Part shown: one piece after another, positions 52,801-63,784 of the stretch
How positions within the stretch are numbered: the first letter of the stretch is position 1
Layout: the number at the start of each line of letters is the position of its first letter
NCBI RefSeq assembly: GCF_000699445.3
Contig: NC_067198.1
Location: 26,423,536-26,487,535, forward strand
DNA length: 64,000 nucleotides
Direction: 5' to 3'
Source: Schistosoma haematobium
Taxonomy: Eukaryota; Platyhelminthes; Trematoda; Strigeidida; Schistosomatidae
Translations under genes and position numbers: made by a program
The notes under the pieces: model-generated
Databases searched by the model: none
Told to the model about the DNA's origin: nothing
What the model saw: the letters and a program-made list of their open reading frames with translations, nothing else

Positions 52801-55800
52801 CCGTTTACTCATTATTTTGATTTGAAAATATCAGTTGTATTAGATTCACATAAAACACCGGTAAAAATATAAATGGGATTATCCTGAAGTATTGCAACAG
52901 CGTGCCACTAATTATCAAACGTCTCGTAGACGAACTACTACGAGGATCTTCATGATTTGTTAAATCTACACTGATTTTCAGCCATTATTGACTTATCATT
53001 TACGTGATGAAATTTATTCGGGTTATTATCTTTCAAATGATTAAATCATCAATTATCCGTCTGATTTCTAAATCCCCACTTAAAAAACCAGTTAAACATC
53101 CCTAACAGTCTGCACATACTAATTTAGTTACTTTTGTTCTTTAAATACTATCTATACTCTCCAGTTATGGGGGATATGTTTGGTCTCATAACCGAAGTGG
53201 TTAGGGCTACGCAACATATGATTCACGGCTAGAATTCCATCCATAAAGCGTCTCATTAGAAATGTCAATTCGGATTTGTAGATAAAGCCAAGTTGTTAAA
53301 TTGAGTAGATAGTCTGAAAGGATGATAATTAACTGTCTGCTCTAAGACACGTTATGATAACCACATTTGAGAAAATGCTCATCATATCATGTTCAGTTAT
53401 GTCAAGTATATAAACTAATGATCTTCGTGTCTGTATGTACCTTGAGGGAAATCACAAAACCGAGACAAATTAAGGTTGAGATCTTAATGCCGTTATCTGA
53501 CAACGAAACACTGATTGCTATCGTACTGTATGGGCTCATTAGTACCATATACTAACCTTAGTCAGCCACCAAATGCCCTGGTACGGCCGAGAGTGGGGAG
53601 AGTCCGCTCTCCCTCTCGAAATGCTCTCACATGGCCACGCGTATATAGCCTCTGCCAGGGAAGTCCTACTCACTGCCTTCTCGTGGCGGGGATGTTGTTT
53701 ACGAAAATGAGAGGACAAAATGCGAATGTCCGGCGCTTTAACCGGATTCCAAACCAATGGTACACATGGGCTCCAGTATCCTGCGGGAACAAATGGCGTA
53801 TGAACCAATTGTTGGTCACCGGCTTCCATGGGACTGCATCTCCTCACGATGCTCCACTGCCTTGTGGGTCAGACCTTCAGGTCGAAGTCCCGGGGAGTGG
53901 CCCCCTAAGAAAACCACCTGCTTCGGTTTGGGCACCCGGGCAGTATCACAGCCCTCACACATATCGAATGAGACTTGCGTAGCGCATATGTATTTAATGC
54001 CTTCTTGTACCAATATCTATCTGTTAAAATAATAATAATAATAGTCAGTTGGCAAACATCTTGTAGATGTCATAAAATAAAGTGAATTCAACGAGGAAAA
54101 TTTTTGACGAAGTTAATTACTTAAGCTGTAAATTCGTATTTATAATTGTTTAGTAAATATATTGGTCCATAAAAAAATAGATTACATCATAAAGTGATTC
54201 GAGATTTCATATCAAAAGGGGTTGCGTAATAACCAAGGGGGTTAGATAGGACTGCGAGTATGAAAATAATTTATGGGTCGGAATTACCAAACAACTATAA
54301 ATACAAACGTACAACTTAATGATTTCGTCGAAAATTTTCCTCTCTGAATTCTTATTTAAATTCTGTGACACAATGGGTTACTTTAATTACCTTGTAGGTA
54401 TCACAAGTATTGTAGGTTGAGCAACGTGGCTTATTCATAATTGCGTAGAACTCTCTACTTATTCTTCATTTTGTATCGTAAACTCACAAACTTTAATTTG
54501 ATGATTTTTTGAAGCATCACCATCTCCAAATGTGTTTACAAGGAACAAACCTAGTGATTTTTAATATTCAACAACAAAAATGAGCTTGGATTGACGAGTT
54601 TAACAAAGTGCGGAGATCATAGGTGACATTTTGCTCCCGTTTTATCTGGTTAGTTGTTAACGTTTATTGTCTACGGACGTTATGAGAAATTGATCCATTA
54701 TTATCACCATTATCAGCTGTAACAACAATTCTCGTGTATATTTGAAGAAGTCTATGAATGGTGTAACTAACCGTAGACAACTGGATAGAAGTACGGGATT
54801 TGTTCCATATTCGCTATATTTATACAAACATATTTGAAGTATTTAGATTGTTGTGTCAAACCTTGTTTATATTTTCTTCAGCTCTTATTTCAAACAGTTT
54901 TTAAAGTAATTCACTTGGTATTGTTTTATTTTAACCTTCCCATTGATGTTTTAGGACTGAAATTGATCAGTCTCTTATTGGCATATGTGCATACTGTGCG
55001 TATGCCTCGATATTGCCTTAATTTACAAGCATTATAAGCAAAGATAGATAGTGGCTAGCAGTGGAATCCAGGACGCGCGTTTCGTCCTGTTTGGGACTCG
55101 TTAGCTGGATGTACCTGCATCTCAGAGTTGATGTTCACTCTGGATAATGCGATGGCGTTTGAAGTGAACGGTACTGAGTTCGAGTCCCAGACAGGACGAA
55201 ACGCTCGTCCTGGATTCCACTGCTAGCCACTATCCATCTTTGCTTATAGTTTTTAAAGTACTCTGCTTTTCAGTAATTCATTCTGTTAATGATTGTAAGG
55301 CCAAAACATTCGTAAATATAATTTTGATATATAATGAATTCGTAAAACAATTTGTGAATTATCTATTTGTAGATTTTGAACATCTTATGGGGAGTCTTGT
55401 TTTTATTGGACGTAGTCTTGAGGATACTCCGTATGCTGACTTGGCCTTGCCAACCAGCCCCACAAAAATGTCTTCTGAAAGCTCCCAAGTAAATAAAACT
55501 TCTGAAGATGTTTTTATGATGGATGGTGAATATTCTCTCTCAGTGTCACCTGTAACAACTAAACACAAAACAGATGGTAGCAATGCCTTGACAGAAGCGG
55601 CAAATTTGTTTAAGGCTTCATGTTGTTATCATTTAAATTTATCAGATACTGATCCACTACTCACTGCATTTTCCTCCGGATGTCGTGTACTTACTCGGCT
55701 TCATTCGTTACAACGTGCAATCGCTTGCCTCAGTAAGTACAGTTCATTGGATGGTGACATGTTACCAGTGAGTTTGCACATAGTGATTATGTAACTTAAT

Positions 55801-58800
55801 TCTCTAATGATTTTAAACCTAACATTATGGTAAAACATCTGAAACCGATATGTTATCAAAATTTAAAAATCAACCAAAGTTTCACAATAGGTTCAAAAAG
55901 TTGACCTTTCGAACTGTAGTAGTAGTCGAACGCGTCGACAACACCTATCTTGGAAGTCTGATCAGCCCTAATGGGTTGGTGTCTGACGAAATCTCAGCAC
56001 AGATTCGAAAAGCTCGCTTGGCTTTTGCCAAATTACGTCACCTATGGCGAAGGCAAGATATCCGTCTATCAATAAAAGGACGAGTATACTGCGCGGCAGT
56101 CCGTTCTGTGTTAATTTACGGCAGCGAAACATGGGCATTAAGAGTAGAAGACACTCGTAAGCTACTAGTATTTGACCACAGATGCCTCAGAAATATTGAT
56201 GGCATCTGCTGGGATCACCGGATAAGTAATAGTGAGGTTAGACGCAGGGTATTAGGAAATGATGGTAAATCAGTTCATGAGGTTATGAATCTTCATCGAC
56301 TGAGATGGTTGGGCCACGTGTTACGTATGCCTGAATACCGATTACCACGACGTGCAATGCTATCCGGTATTGGAGACGGTTGGAAGAAAGTTAGGGGCGG
56401 CCAAACCGAAACTTGGCATCAGTGTTTGAAGTCACTAACTTCTGATCTGAGTCATGTTGGTAGATGCAGACTACTTGGTTGGGGTCCGCGTGACTTTCGT
56501 AACCAATGGTTGGAGACTCTTGGTGACATGGCTCAGAATCGATCACAATGGCGTCGGTGTACACACTCCCTGTCTTCCCTTAAACTAAGAGATTAAAATT
56601 GCTTCCTATCTTTCTTTCTACGAACTAATTCTTTCTTCCTGTACTATACCCTTATTGCAATCTTTCTTTTATATATTACCACCTCTGGATTAACTACTTT
56701 TATGAATCCGGTGTCCATCTTGTTGTGTTAATGAAGTATGGCAACTTGGACCGATGCATAAATGTGCCTGGTCCTACGTTGTAACTGACTGACTGACTGA
56801 ATTCTTTCGGTTAAGTAGATTGTTCAGATAATTCTACATAGTAAATACAGTCAGTACCGTAATTGACTTTTGTTCTAACCTCAATTTAATCGCCACGTTC
56901 TTACTGTAGCCAACATTGGTGCTAAACATGTTTACGCAATGTAATCGTAATCGAATCAATTTGTCAATCGCTTCACCGAATATACCATCCTGTTTTACAG
57001 AAAAGCTTTTTGTTTGACCTCAAGGTTAGTCATATCGGTTACTGATATCAAGTCTCATGTACACTAAAATCACTATCAATTGTGAGGTAACTGTACTGCT
57101 ATCAACAGCACTTAAGCACTGTGCTAGAATCCCATGAAGTTTGTATTACTGAAGATTCTGTAATAAGAAGGGTGTTCAAGGTTATTTGTCTTGGTGTAAT
57201 TTTTCTTTCTGACTTCTCTTGGAGAATCATAGTCTACGGCCTTTGCTCCACTAGGGGTAACTGGCGTAGGTGAGTAAATTTCTTGATCTTCTCATGTTTT
57301 ATTGATATGCAAAAGAGCTTTCCGTCTGACTTATTATATAAAGAGGTTACATGCATTTGGCACTACTCAATATTTACTTTTATTATTTAAATTCATGTAT
57401 ATTACCTATTGTTTTTTACTCACCCTTTTTATTCCCTCTCGAGCTTTTGAGAAAAGATTTTGTTGTATTAAGGAGACGGCTGAATGCGTTTAGCAGGTTA
57501 TGGTGAATCTTTTAAGGTCATTATGAATATGACTGGTTAGAGATTTAAAATCTTGCGAACTCCTGGCAAATGTTATTTTATCAGATATTAACAATCCACT
57601 TCATTCACATCTTTCTCCTTGTATATCTTCTGATAGTACGAAACGTCAGTACATTGAAATCTATGCTTTCCAGCAATGGTATAAAAACTACAGTACCTTA
57701 TCTAATAAATATACTATACGACAAACAGATTGTAAGTGCTGACCTAGTCAATAACTTGTATTCTTAAGCATGTTTCTAATTAATAGTTGTACACATTCTT
57801 ATTAAAAACACTTCACTTGATATCACATAGTTTATTTACTGAATTCATGTGTATAGTTATCGATTTTTCCTTCTTTCCTATTTTATGAAATAAACTTGTC
57901 AAAATACTTCGTGCTGAGAATCCCAAATTGTACTGGACATTTAATATTAGATAAAACCATTAGTAATAATAATATGCTTCCACACTAGGCTTCTTCAAAT
58001 GAAGGGCATTCAGGTTGTTATAGTCGTTATGATATGTAGTAAATGATTGTTCTTTAGTTTTTCATCGTCTCATGCATTAGTTCGTCAATAAGTGAAAAGT
58101 TACATGATTTTTTTGTAATCAAAACTGAAATCTGAGTTTTTCTCCTGTTATAGGTCAATAAAAATTTCACATTTATTGTTTTCACGTTTATTTCGACTAC
58201 TTTGTTGCGCTAAACTTCTATGTTGTTCAAATAAATAAATGAAGTCATGAGAATTATTCTTTTGGTATTAACACGTTTGTAATTTTTTTTCTGGTTTTAT
58301 CAGTTAGTTACAGTTGAAACTAAATACTAAATGTTGATCTGTCTATCCACTGAAGCGTGGTTTAATAAAATCTGCAAAATGTTTGTTTTTCATCAATCCC
58401 TAATTATACGATACACTACACCTTTGTGTCATCTTAACTTATACTTTGTGTTTTTGTCGGATTCCTAAACCTCACTATTTATGTAAAAAAAACACAAAAA
58501 TATTTGCATTCTAGTATCTGAAAATATATACTGTGCATTATCTGGAATATTCTAAAATACCCATGCTCTGTTTAAATCAGTTAACATGCCATGTTTGCTT
58601 GTCACAGATTGCTGTTAAACTGGATCCCAGCGCACACCGCCATAATATCTTCCACTGTCCTGTTATCAAAGAAGTAATCTCTGAGTCGAATGATGGCGCT
58701 ATTGGAGGTGGCCCTGTACGTTTAACGTGTGGTCATGCGATATCACGAGATGCATTCAACTCTTTGGCTAGTGGAGATAGAAGGTTAGACATTTTATTAC

Positions 58801-61145
58801 ATTTTTCTATCTGTACAGTATAGTTTTAGAAATCTAACCAAGATTTTTAAAAATATAATATAAGGAAGCTAATTTCTCTTATTATTATGGGATTTTGGTA
58901 ACATTAAAAGATTAAAAAATGTTTGGATTAGTCGTTAAGAATCCCAAACCCTGCTTTTTTCTCTATTAAATTTAGTCTTTTAGAATAAACCATAACTCGA
59001 AATCACATCCTCACTTTAAGGTTCAACTTTTGTTGTTCATCGGCGACCGTAACGAAAACACTGAATAGTAGAACTTTGGATCTAGAAAAAACATTGGTCT
59101 TCTAGGCGTGTTTCGCTAATAACCACAAATATCAGTTGTATCTAATCAAAATTCCTTTGTACAGCAAATAATTGAGTAACCTCTGATTTTAGACTGTCCA
59201 TGAAAAATTCTAGTTACAATGTTTGTATTCAATTATTTCCATTATAAGCTTATAGAACTTCCGTCCAAGCATATTTTTTATTCAATAATCACTGATTTAT
59301 TAATACTATATTTATGCTTGATATCAGCGCTATTTAAGCAAATAGGACGACTAGTAGCGTACGTTTTTGTATAATGTTTACTGCTATGTAGTTAAAGAAG
59401 TCATTCGAATAAGTTCGTTCCCTTAATCTACGAACTTTTTTACATATTTCTGCGTAAAGCATTCCATATAGAGTACTGTCCACTCAAGCTCAAAGTAGAG
59501 TAAAATGTCGACCAGTCATAATCAGCCTAGAGCTAAAAACAACTATATGGTTATCTGAAGTTACCGTAACACATTGACATGGCGAAGTAAAATCTATAAA
59601 ATAAGCAGCAAATGAGTTGGAACCTTGCTGTAACAATGAGAAAACTAAGCACTAAATTGTGGTTCGAAAAAAAGGAATGAAAAACTATGTATAAAGGATT
59701 ACGGGAACCCAAGATCTAGAGAAAGATAAAGAATGAGTACATATGTGTCACTGTGACCAATTCTGAGCGATGTCACCCAATGTCACCAACCGCTTATTGG
59801 GTTTGCCGCATGGACCCCAACAAGGTAGTCTGCATCTGCCAACATGTTTAAACGAACAGTCGACGAGTTCGTGGACTGGTGCCACGACTTAGTTTTTTTT
59901 AATTCCAGTAATGAAGAACTTCTGAGTTACAGTAATCTAGGTCTATATACCATCAATCTCTAAATGGAGTTACGAAAATCTTAATAATCATTGGGTTCAT
60001 ATGTTATCGGATACAATTTCATTGTATACCTAGTGACGAGTGTGCTATTGCTTTCTACCGCAAGTGTGCTGGGAACTGACTGTTTCCCGTAATTGTATTA
60101 TCGCTACCTCAATTACATTATTAGATTTGTAGACTTTACATGTTTGTCTAAAGTTTAAGGAATGTAAAGCTCGGTCTCTCTTACTGACCCTCACTATTTA
60201 TCAGTCTGTGAAATACACTTAAATACAGCCTTCTCACACCAAAAACTTTTCTAAATCACTCTTCTGGCTGTTAAGTCCATGCTTTAAATGTGTTGTTTGA
60301 GTTCAGCCTCTTCATCTGTAACGTTTGCGAGATTAATTAAAGATCCTTTTATTCTTCTAAAATACTGTCATGTAGTCTTTCTGTTGTTATACACGAGCAT
60401 CGTCACCTCGAGTGGAAAAACTAAGAGTGAGGAGTTTATTGATCAACCGAGTCGGCGTATATATACATATCAGTTGTCCAAGTTCTAATTGATTCAATGT
60501 ATCAAATGCCTTGATATTTTTGCTATTTCGGCATATGAGCTGAATCGAGAAACTGTTTTTCTGAGCCGATAAATACGGGCACATGTTTTTAAATTTGTCA
60601 AGAAAACATACGATGTCCCAAGCACCAAACAACGTAACCTTTAAGTTGGTGTCAATGAACACTTTCTTTATATACGAACTAACATTTTCAGTTGTCTTCA
60701 ACATCCCTTAGTCTACTAACCATCTTTTTTTATTAAGCAAATTAACTATAGTTATTACATATAAGTTTTTCTTGTTGTAGCTGTTACTCAGACAGATTCT
60801 ACTTCGGGACTTTTAATACTCCTTCAGAAAATGTAACTACATTTTAATTTTTTATTATCACTAGAATTCAAAAATGATAGTCCATTTTATACACTGAATC
60901 ATCTTAAGATTTGATATCTTAACTTTCTACTAGTGCTTTCAATATCGATATGGTACTATATGTTATCTAGAAATTTTATTGATGTTTATTTTTCTAGGTA
61001 GCTATTCTTACTTGTAATACTAAATGCTTTCTGTTATTAGTTTTATAGCTACTATAAAAAATTTTCTTTACTTAACAGTCGAATGAAATGTCCTTACTGT
61101 CCTGTGGAGACGTTTAAAAACCAAGTATTGGATCTGATATTCTAA
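43861..61145 (+). CDS. RMND5: RMND5 / Gid2-like RING subunit of the GID-CTLH E3 ubiquitin ligase, 7 exons
   Basis: One of the two RING subunits (with MAEA) that form the catalytic centre of the CTLH ligase. Exons: 43861-44020, 46482-46867, 49355-49455, 52413-52579, 55373-55767, 58608-58783, 61079-61145; phases agree, 483 residues. The N-terminal coiled-coil matches the family (ELSKIEEKLSNFDECRKRT). LisH/CTLH-type helices cover about 150-265 (VIIEHLLREGHESLAVDLMD). LMGSLVFIG and FSSGCRVL follow. The degenerate RING has Cys420, Cys444, His446, Cys466 and Cys469 (FHCPV, LTCGHAISRDAFN, MKCPYCP), ending DLIF close to the family's C-terminal IFF. It exceeds the human protein (391) largely through a Ser/Thr-rich insert of about 50 residues in exon 5. 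Intron 1 uses GC (G|GCAAGT) with AG at 46480-46481; it is the only donor giving correct phase. The start is the first Met after an in-frame stop at 43843. All introns hold retrotransposon pieces. ATTAAA is at 61319 and AATAAA at 61938. Confidence 0.93.
44300..44790 (+). repeat. Dispersed RTE-derived repeat (copy R6)
   Basis: Full-length member from CTCCAATTGCCGTG to GGTGCCTTTTCGTATCAATATTTATTTG and an AAAT tail, in RMND5 intron 1. Diverged from R2 and R7 at many positions. Confidence 0.85.
44930..46270 (-). mobile_element. RTE endonuclease and probable 5' region, inverted, degenerate
   Basis: The minus strand reads FLANTNFKH and a KxRHCLTW block near 45060-45015, QRTDNG near 45100, and endonuclease-like segments up to 45637 (YCISEKRIQSSCT, YKEPERFTLIIPEDP). 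45650-46270 has no clear frame and is probably the 5' region. An 11-bp inverted repeat (GCGACATTGTC, 44998-45008 and 45024-45034) lies inside. Located in RMND5 intron 1. Confidence 0.6.
47040..48520 (-). mobile_element. Degenerate RTE with internal deletion, inverted
   Basis: On the minus strand, endonuclease sequence at 48394-48190 (MGRDNIALLGINKTHWTQ, ELLLYSGREGENSPHT) is followed by NDNEGDGDQFY-like sequence near 48100. It then jumps straight to RT (KAVxTNxLGRVRAYN near 47810) and the C-terminal block (VFDYHCLKRL near 47450). The 5' part of RT is missing. It lies in RMND5 intron 2, antisense. Confidence 0.75.
50200..51840 (+). mobile_element. Degenerate RTE element, sense in RMND5 intron 3
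   Basis: The linker block (NTRQLLRLLEKTSM, then a frameshifted RLERWVERFKG) lies at 50800-50950, and sequence near 51390-51480 gives LGWFGHRLRMPNHGLPRREML-like residues, with a 3' UTR to about 51840. The RT core between them is mostly deleted. The 3' part matches the inverted fragment at 59560-59900, so both belong to one subfamily distinct from the 22.7-26.7 kb copy. Confidence 0.7.
53568..54035 (+). repeat. Dispersed RTE-derived repeat (copy R7)
   Basis: A full-length member from CCAAATGCCCTGGTACGGCC to CTTGTACCAATATCTATCTG and an (AAT)n tail, with a deletion in the middle relative to R2 (the GGTTGGTGGACACGG stretch). In RMND5 intron 4. Confidence 0.87.
55033..55248. repeat. Sm-alpha-like repeat arranged as a foldback with hammerhead arms
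   Basis: Arms 55033-55100 and 55181-55248 (68 bp each) are reverse complements with three mismatches. The 80-bp centre contains sequence with Pol III box character: a good B box (GTTCGAGTCCC, running into the right arm at 55178-55188) and a weak A-box-like TGGCGTTTGAAGTG. This fits the tRNA-like promoter described for the schistosome Sm-alpha family. It ends 124 bp before RMND5 exon 5. Confidence 0.85.
55066..55111 (-). ncRNA. Sm-alpha-type hammerhead ribozyme, core mutated
   Basis: Minus strand: helix I ATCCAG/CTGGAT, core CTAACGA (104-98 of 55000s), helix II GTCC/GGAC with loop CAAACA, GAAA, helix III in ACGCGCGT, cleavage triplet GTC at 55074-55072. Architecture is exactly type I, but the invariant G5 is A, so it should be inactive. 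The opposite arm on the + strand keeps helix II, GAAA and GTC but has lost the CUGANGA segment and helix I. Confidence 0.75.
55870..56805 (+). mobile_element. 5'-truncated RTE copy with an intact pol C-terminus
   Basis: An open frame from about 55895 to 56596 encodes the end of RTE pol: NTYLGSLISPNGLVSDEI, IKGRVYCAAVRSVLIYGSETWALRVED, WLGHVLRMPEYRLPRRAML, GDMAQNRSQWRRC, then a stop. The 3' UTR follows and ends in TGACTGACTGACTGA at about 56803. Little decay, so a rather recent insertion, in sense, 100 bp after RMND5 exon 5. It belongs to a different subfamily from the 22.7 kb copy. Confidence 0.9.
59560..59900 (-). mobile_element. RTE 3' fragment, inverted
   Basis: The reverse complement matches 51490-51840 through the pol end (GTCGACTGTTCGTTTAAAC, GGGTGACATCGCTCAGAATT) and the 3' UTR. 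Located in RMND5 intron 6. Confidence 0.75.
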
Positions 61146-62105
61146 AGAAGAAATCATCACCATTTTGTGTGTATAGATTTATGCACGCTCACACCATGGT
61201 GGTGTATCATATATATTATATATACCATAACAAGCTCAACATCTCATATATTGATATAAACGAAGCTGTATTGTGATATGCTGACATGGAATACCACTCA
61301 GATATTGCCTGATGTATTATTAAACTGTACGCTGTCTTCCTGTCATCCGCCTCCCATTCAAGTTTTTACTTGACTATTGCAAAAATAGAAATAATTAACT
61401 GATTAGATCTATTTGATAGTTACACGTATTGTTTTCTTTTCTGATTATTTCATTTAGTCATATAGACAAGCTATTGTGTACAAGTATTAGTTTATTTCTC
61501 CCGCCGTATCGTAATTGTAGGAGGCACTCCACGTCTACATATATATAATTTATGTTTTGTCATTGTAACACTAGCTTATTGTCATCGTTGTTCTTTTTAC
61601 CATTATCTTATTTTTTGCACTGAGTTCAATATATTCTACTACCGAAATACAACTGTTAAAGTATAAATTCATATATTCTTCATATATATATCCCATGTTT
61701 CTTAAATGGGCAAGGTTTACATTTTACACTGAGTACAGTTTTATATAACTGGTTTTTGGAAGTGTGCCTGTAATTAATGAATAACCTGTTTGCCATAACG
61801 CCCTGATATTGGTACTGAGTTCAATTGAGTTTACAAATGAACTGTTTTTTTAGTCTAAAAACAAGATTGTCATATAACTCAGTGACTCATCTAATTTGCT
61901 ATGATGTTAAAGTTAAGCGAATTTATCTTTTTTGTCAATAAATGTTCGTATCGTTATGTATTTTAATGTCCTAACAGGTTGTTTATATCCTCGAACTCAC
62001 ACATATCTCAGTATAAAAAATTTACCTAGAATCGTAGGTTCTCGAATATACTGTAAAAGTAAACAGTTCAGCTTAAAAAAAGAAAAAAAATACAGTTGTT
62101 AATTT
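61146..62105. other. RMND5 3' UTR and downstream flank
   Basis: AT-rich with candidate poly(A) signals at 61319 (ATTAAA) and 61938 (AATAAA). No further gene seen. Confidence 0.5.
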
Positions 62106-62274
62106 CAATTTGGTAAAGCATTATTTATTTATTTGAACAATTAAATATTGGTAGAGAGGGGCACCAGATACATATCTGCCACACAATAACAATGAGAATG
62201 TGAAGACAAAAAGAGTGTAAGGTGCATATGAGAAGGTGAGGAACAATAACGAACACAGATTAGTGTAAGGTAGT

Positions 62275-62277
<3 letters not shown>

Positions 62278-62334
<57 letters not shown>
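62278..62334. repeat. (AAT)n microsatellite in RTE 3' UTR
   Basis: About 19 uninterrupted units. The other copy has a shorter, interrupted run at 26505-26540. It marks the border between near-identical and diverged sequence of the two RTE copies. Confidence 0.95.
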
Positions 62335-62336
<2 letters not shown>

Positions 62337-63401
62337 GGAAACGGAAAGGTACAACCAGAAGAAATCTTTCAGTTAAGATACAACCACTTTTTATGAGAAA
62401 TGTAAAAGGTTACATCAGGATCGCCACTGGCTTCTATTCTGAGCCATATCTGATAACGTCTCTAGCCACTGTTGCACCATCTCTAGGACTCCAACCAAGG
62501 AGTCTAGAAAGACCTACACAAGCCAACCCTTTGCAGCTTTCTTGCATACCACGACACCATGTCATACAATAACCACCTCTCCGCTTCTTCCAACCAGTCC
62601 CAGAATCGGCAAATAATGCACGACGTGGACTTCTCTGGAAGGACATTCGTAGAACATGTCCAAGCCACCAAAGCCGATGTTTCAAGATGGTGACACCCAT
62701 TGGATTATCGTCTCTGTGCCCGAACACACGATACCAAACCTCTGCATTACTAACATGGTGTTCCCACTGGATGTCAGCAATCTTTCGGAGACAGCGGTGA
62801 TCAAACACAGAGAGTCGTCTAACATCCTCAACTCGGAGAGGCCATGTTTCACAAGCGTAGAGAAGACCTGCTCTCATCGACGCGTTCTAGATCCGAACTT
62901 TTACTGCCAGACTGACATCACGAAGGCGCCAAAGATGTCCCAGATTTGCATAAGCCCCTTCGACTTTCACTATACGTGCATCGATCTCATCACTCACGCC
63001 ACCATCAGCACTTATGCAGCTACCACCTAGATACACGAACTTCTCGACTACTTCAATCTGCTCACCACCCAGGGTGAGTATAAGATTAGAATCCTGCCAG
63101 TCTTGTAGAAGTGATTTGCACTTGGAAGGTGCAAAGCACATACCGTACCTACGGACACTGATTGCCAAGTGATTTAGTGTGGGTTGCATGGCTTGGGCAT
63201 TATCGCACAGTAAGACAGTATCATCCGCATACTCAAGGTTGAGAAGCATTTCTCCAGGCAGCAGGTCCACATCGCCATTACTTACGTCTTTCAGAGCTGT
63301 TTCCAGAATGTTATCGATGGTGAAGTTGAAGAGGAGTGGTAAGATTGGGCAACCCTGTCTAACCCCACTGATTGAATAGAACAATGGAGAGAGGTGGTTG
63401 T

Positions 63402-63784
63402 TGATAAGTCTTGCAAATTGAAAGCTATATTCGTTTCCTAAGCTATTCTGTCACCCCCAAGCTAGAACTATACAGCGACCTGAACAACGAGAGAGAAGAC
63501 GCAAAATATGCGAGGCGTACTTTACTCCAAGGTTCATTTTAACACAGAAAATATAGGGTTTTTATATTATTTTTAAATATCCTTGGGTTGCTCGAAGATT
63601 CTGCAATGCTACTAAACATAGTAGCAGTATAACAATCAGCCAATCAGAACATCTACATGTGACGTTTCACTTCCTTGATATTTTTGGCTAAAACTTCAAG
63701 TGAACGCCGATTGGATGAGACGCTTCTTAGTGTTTCCTGATCCTTGCTTGTCTTTTGGAAGAAATTTTCTGGATCACTCCAACA
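63402..63784 (-). mobile_element. Solo LTR in the second RTE copy
   Basis: 383 bp, the reverse complement of 25056-25438, flanked by the same target duplication (GTTGT at 63397-63401 and 63785-63789). Same position in the RTE, same length, same flanks: one insertion event inherited by both copies. Confidence 0.9.

Noticed and set aside
62121..62354. Open frame with a poly-Ile run
   Set aside because: Translation of the (AAT)n run in the RTE 3' UTR.
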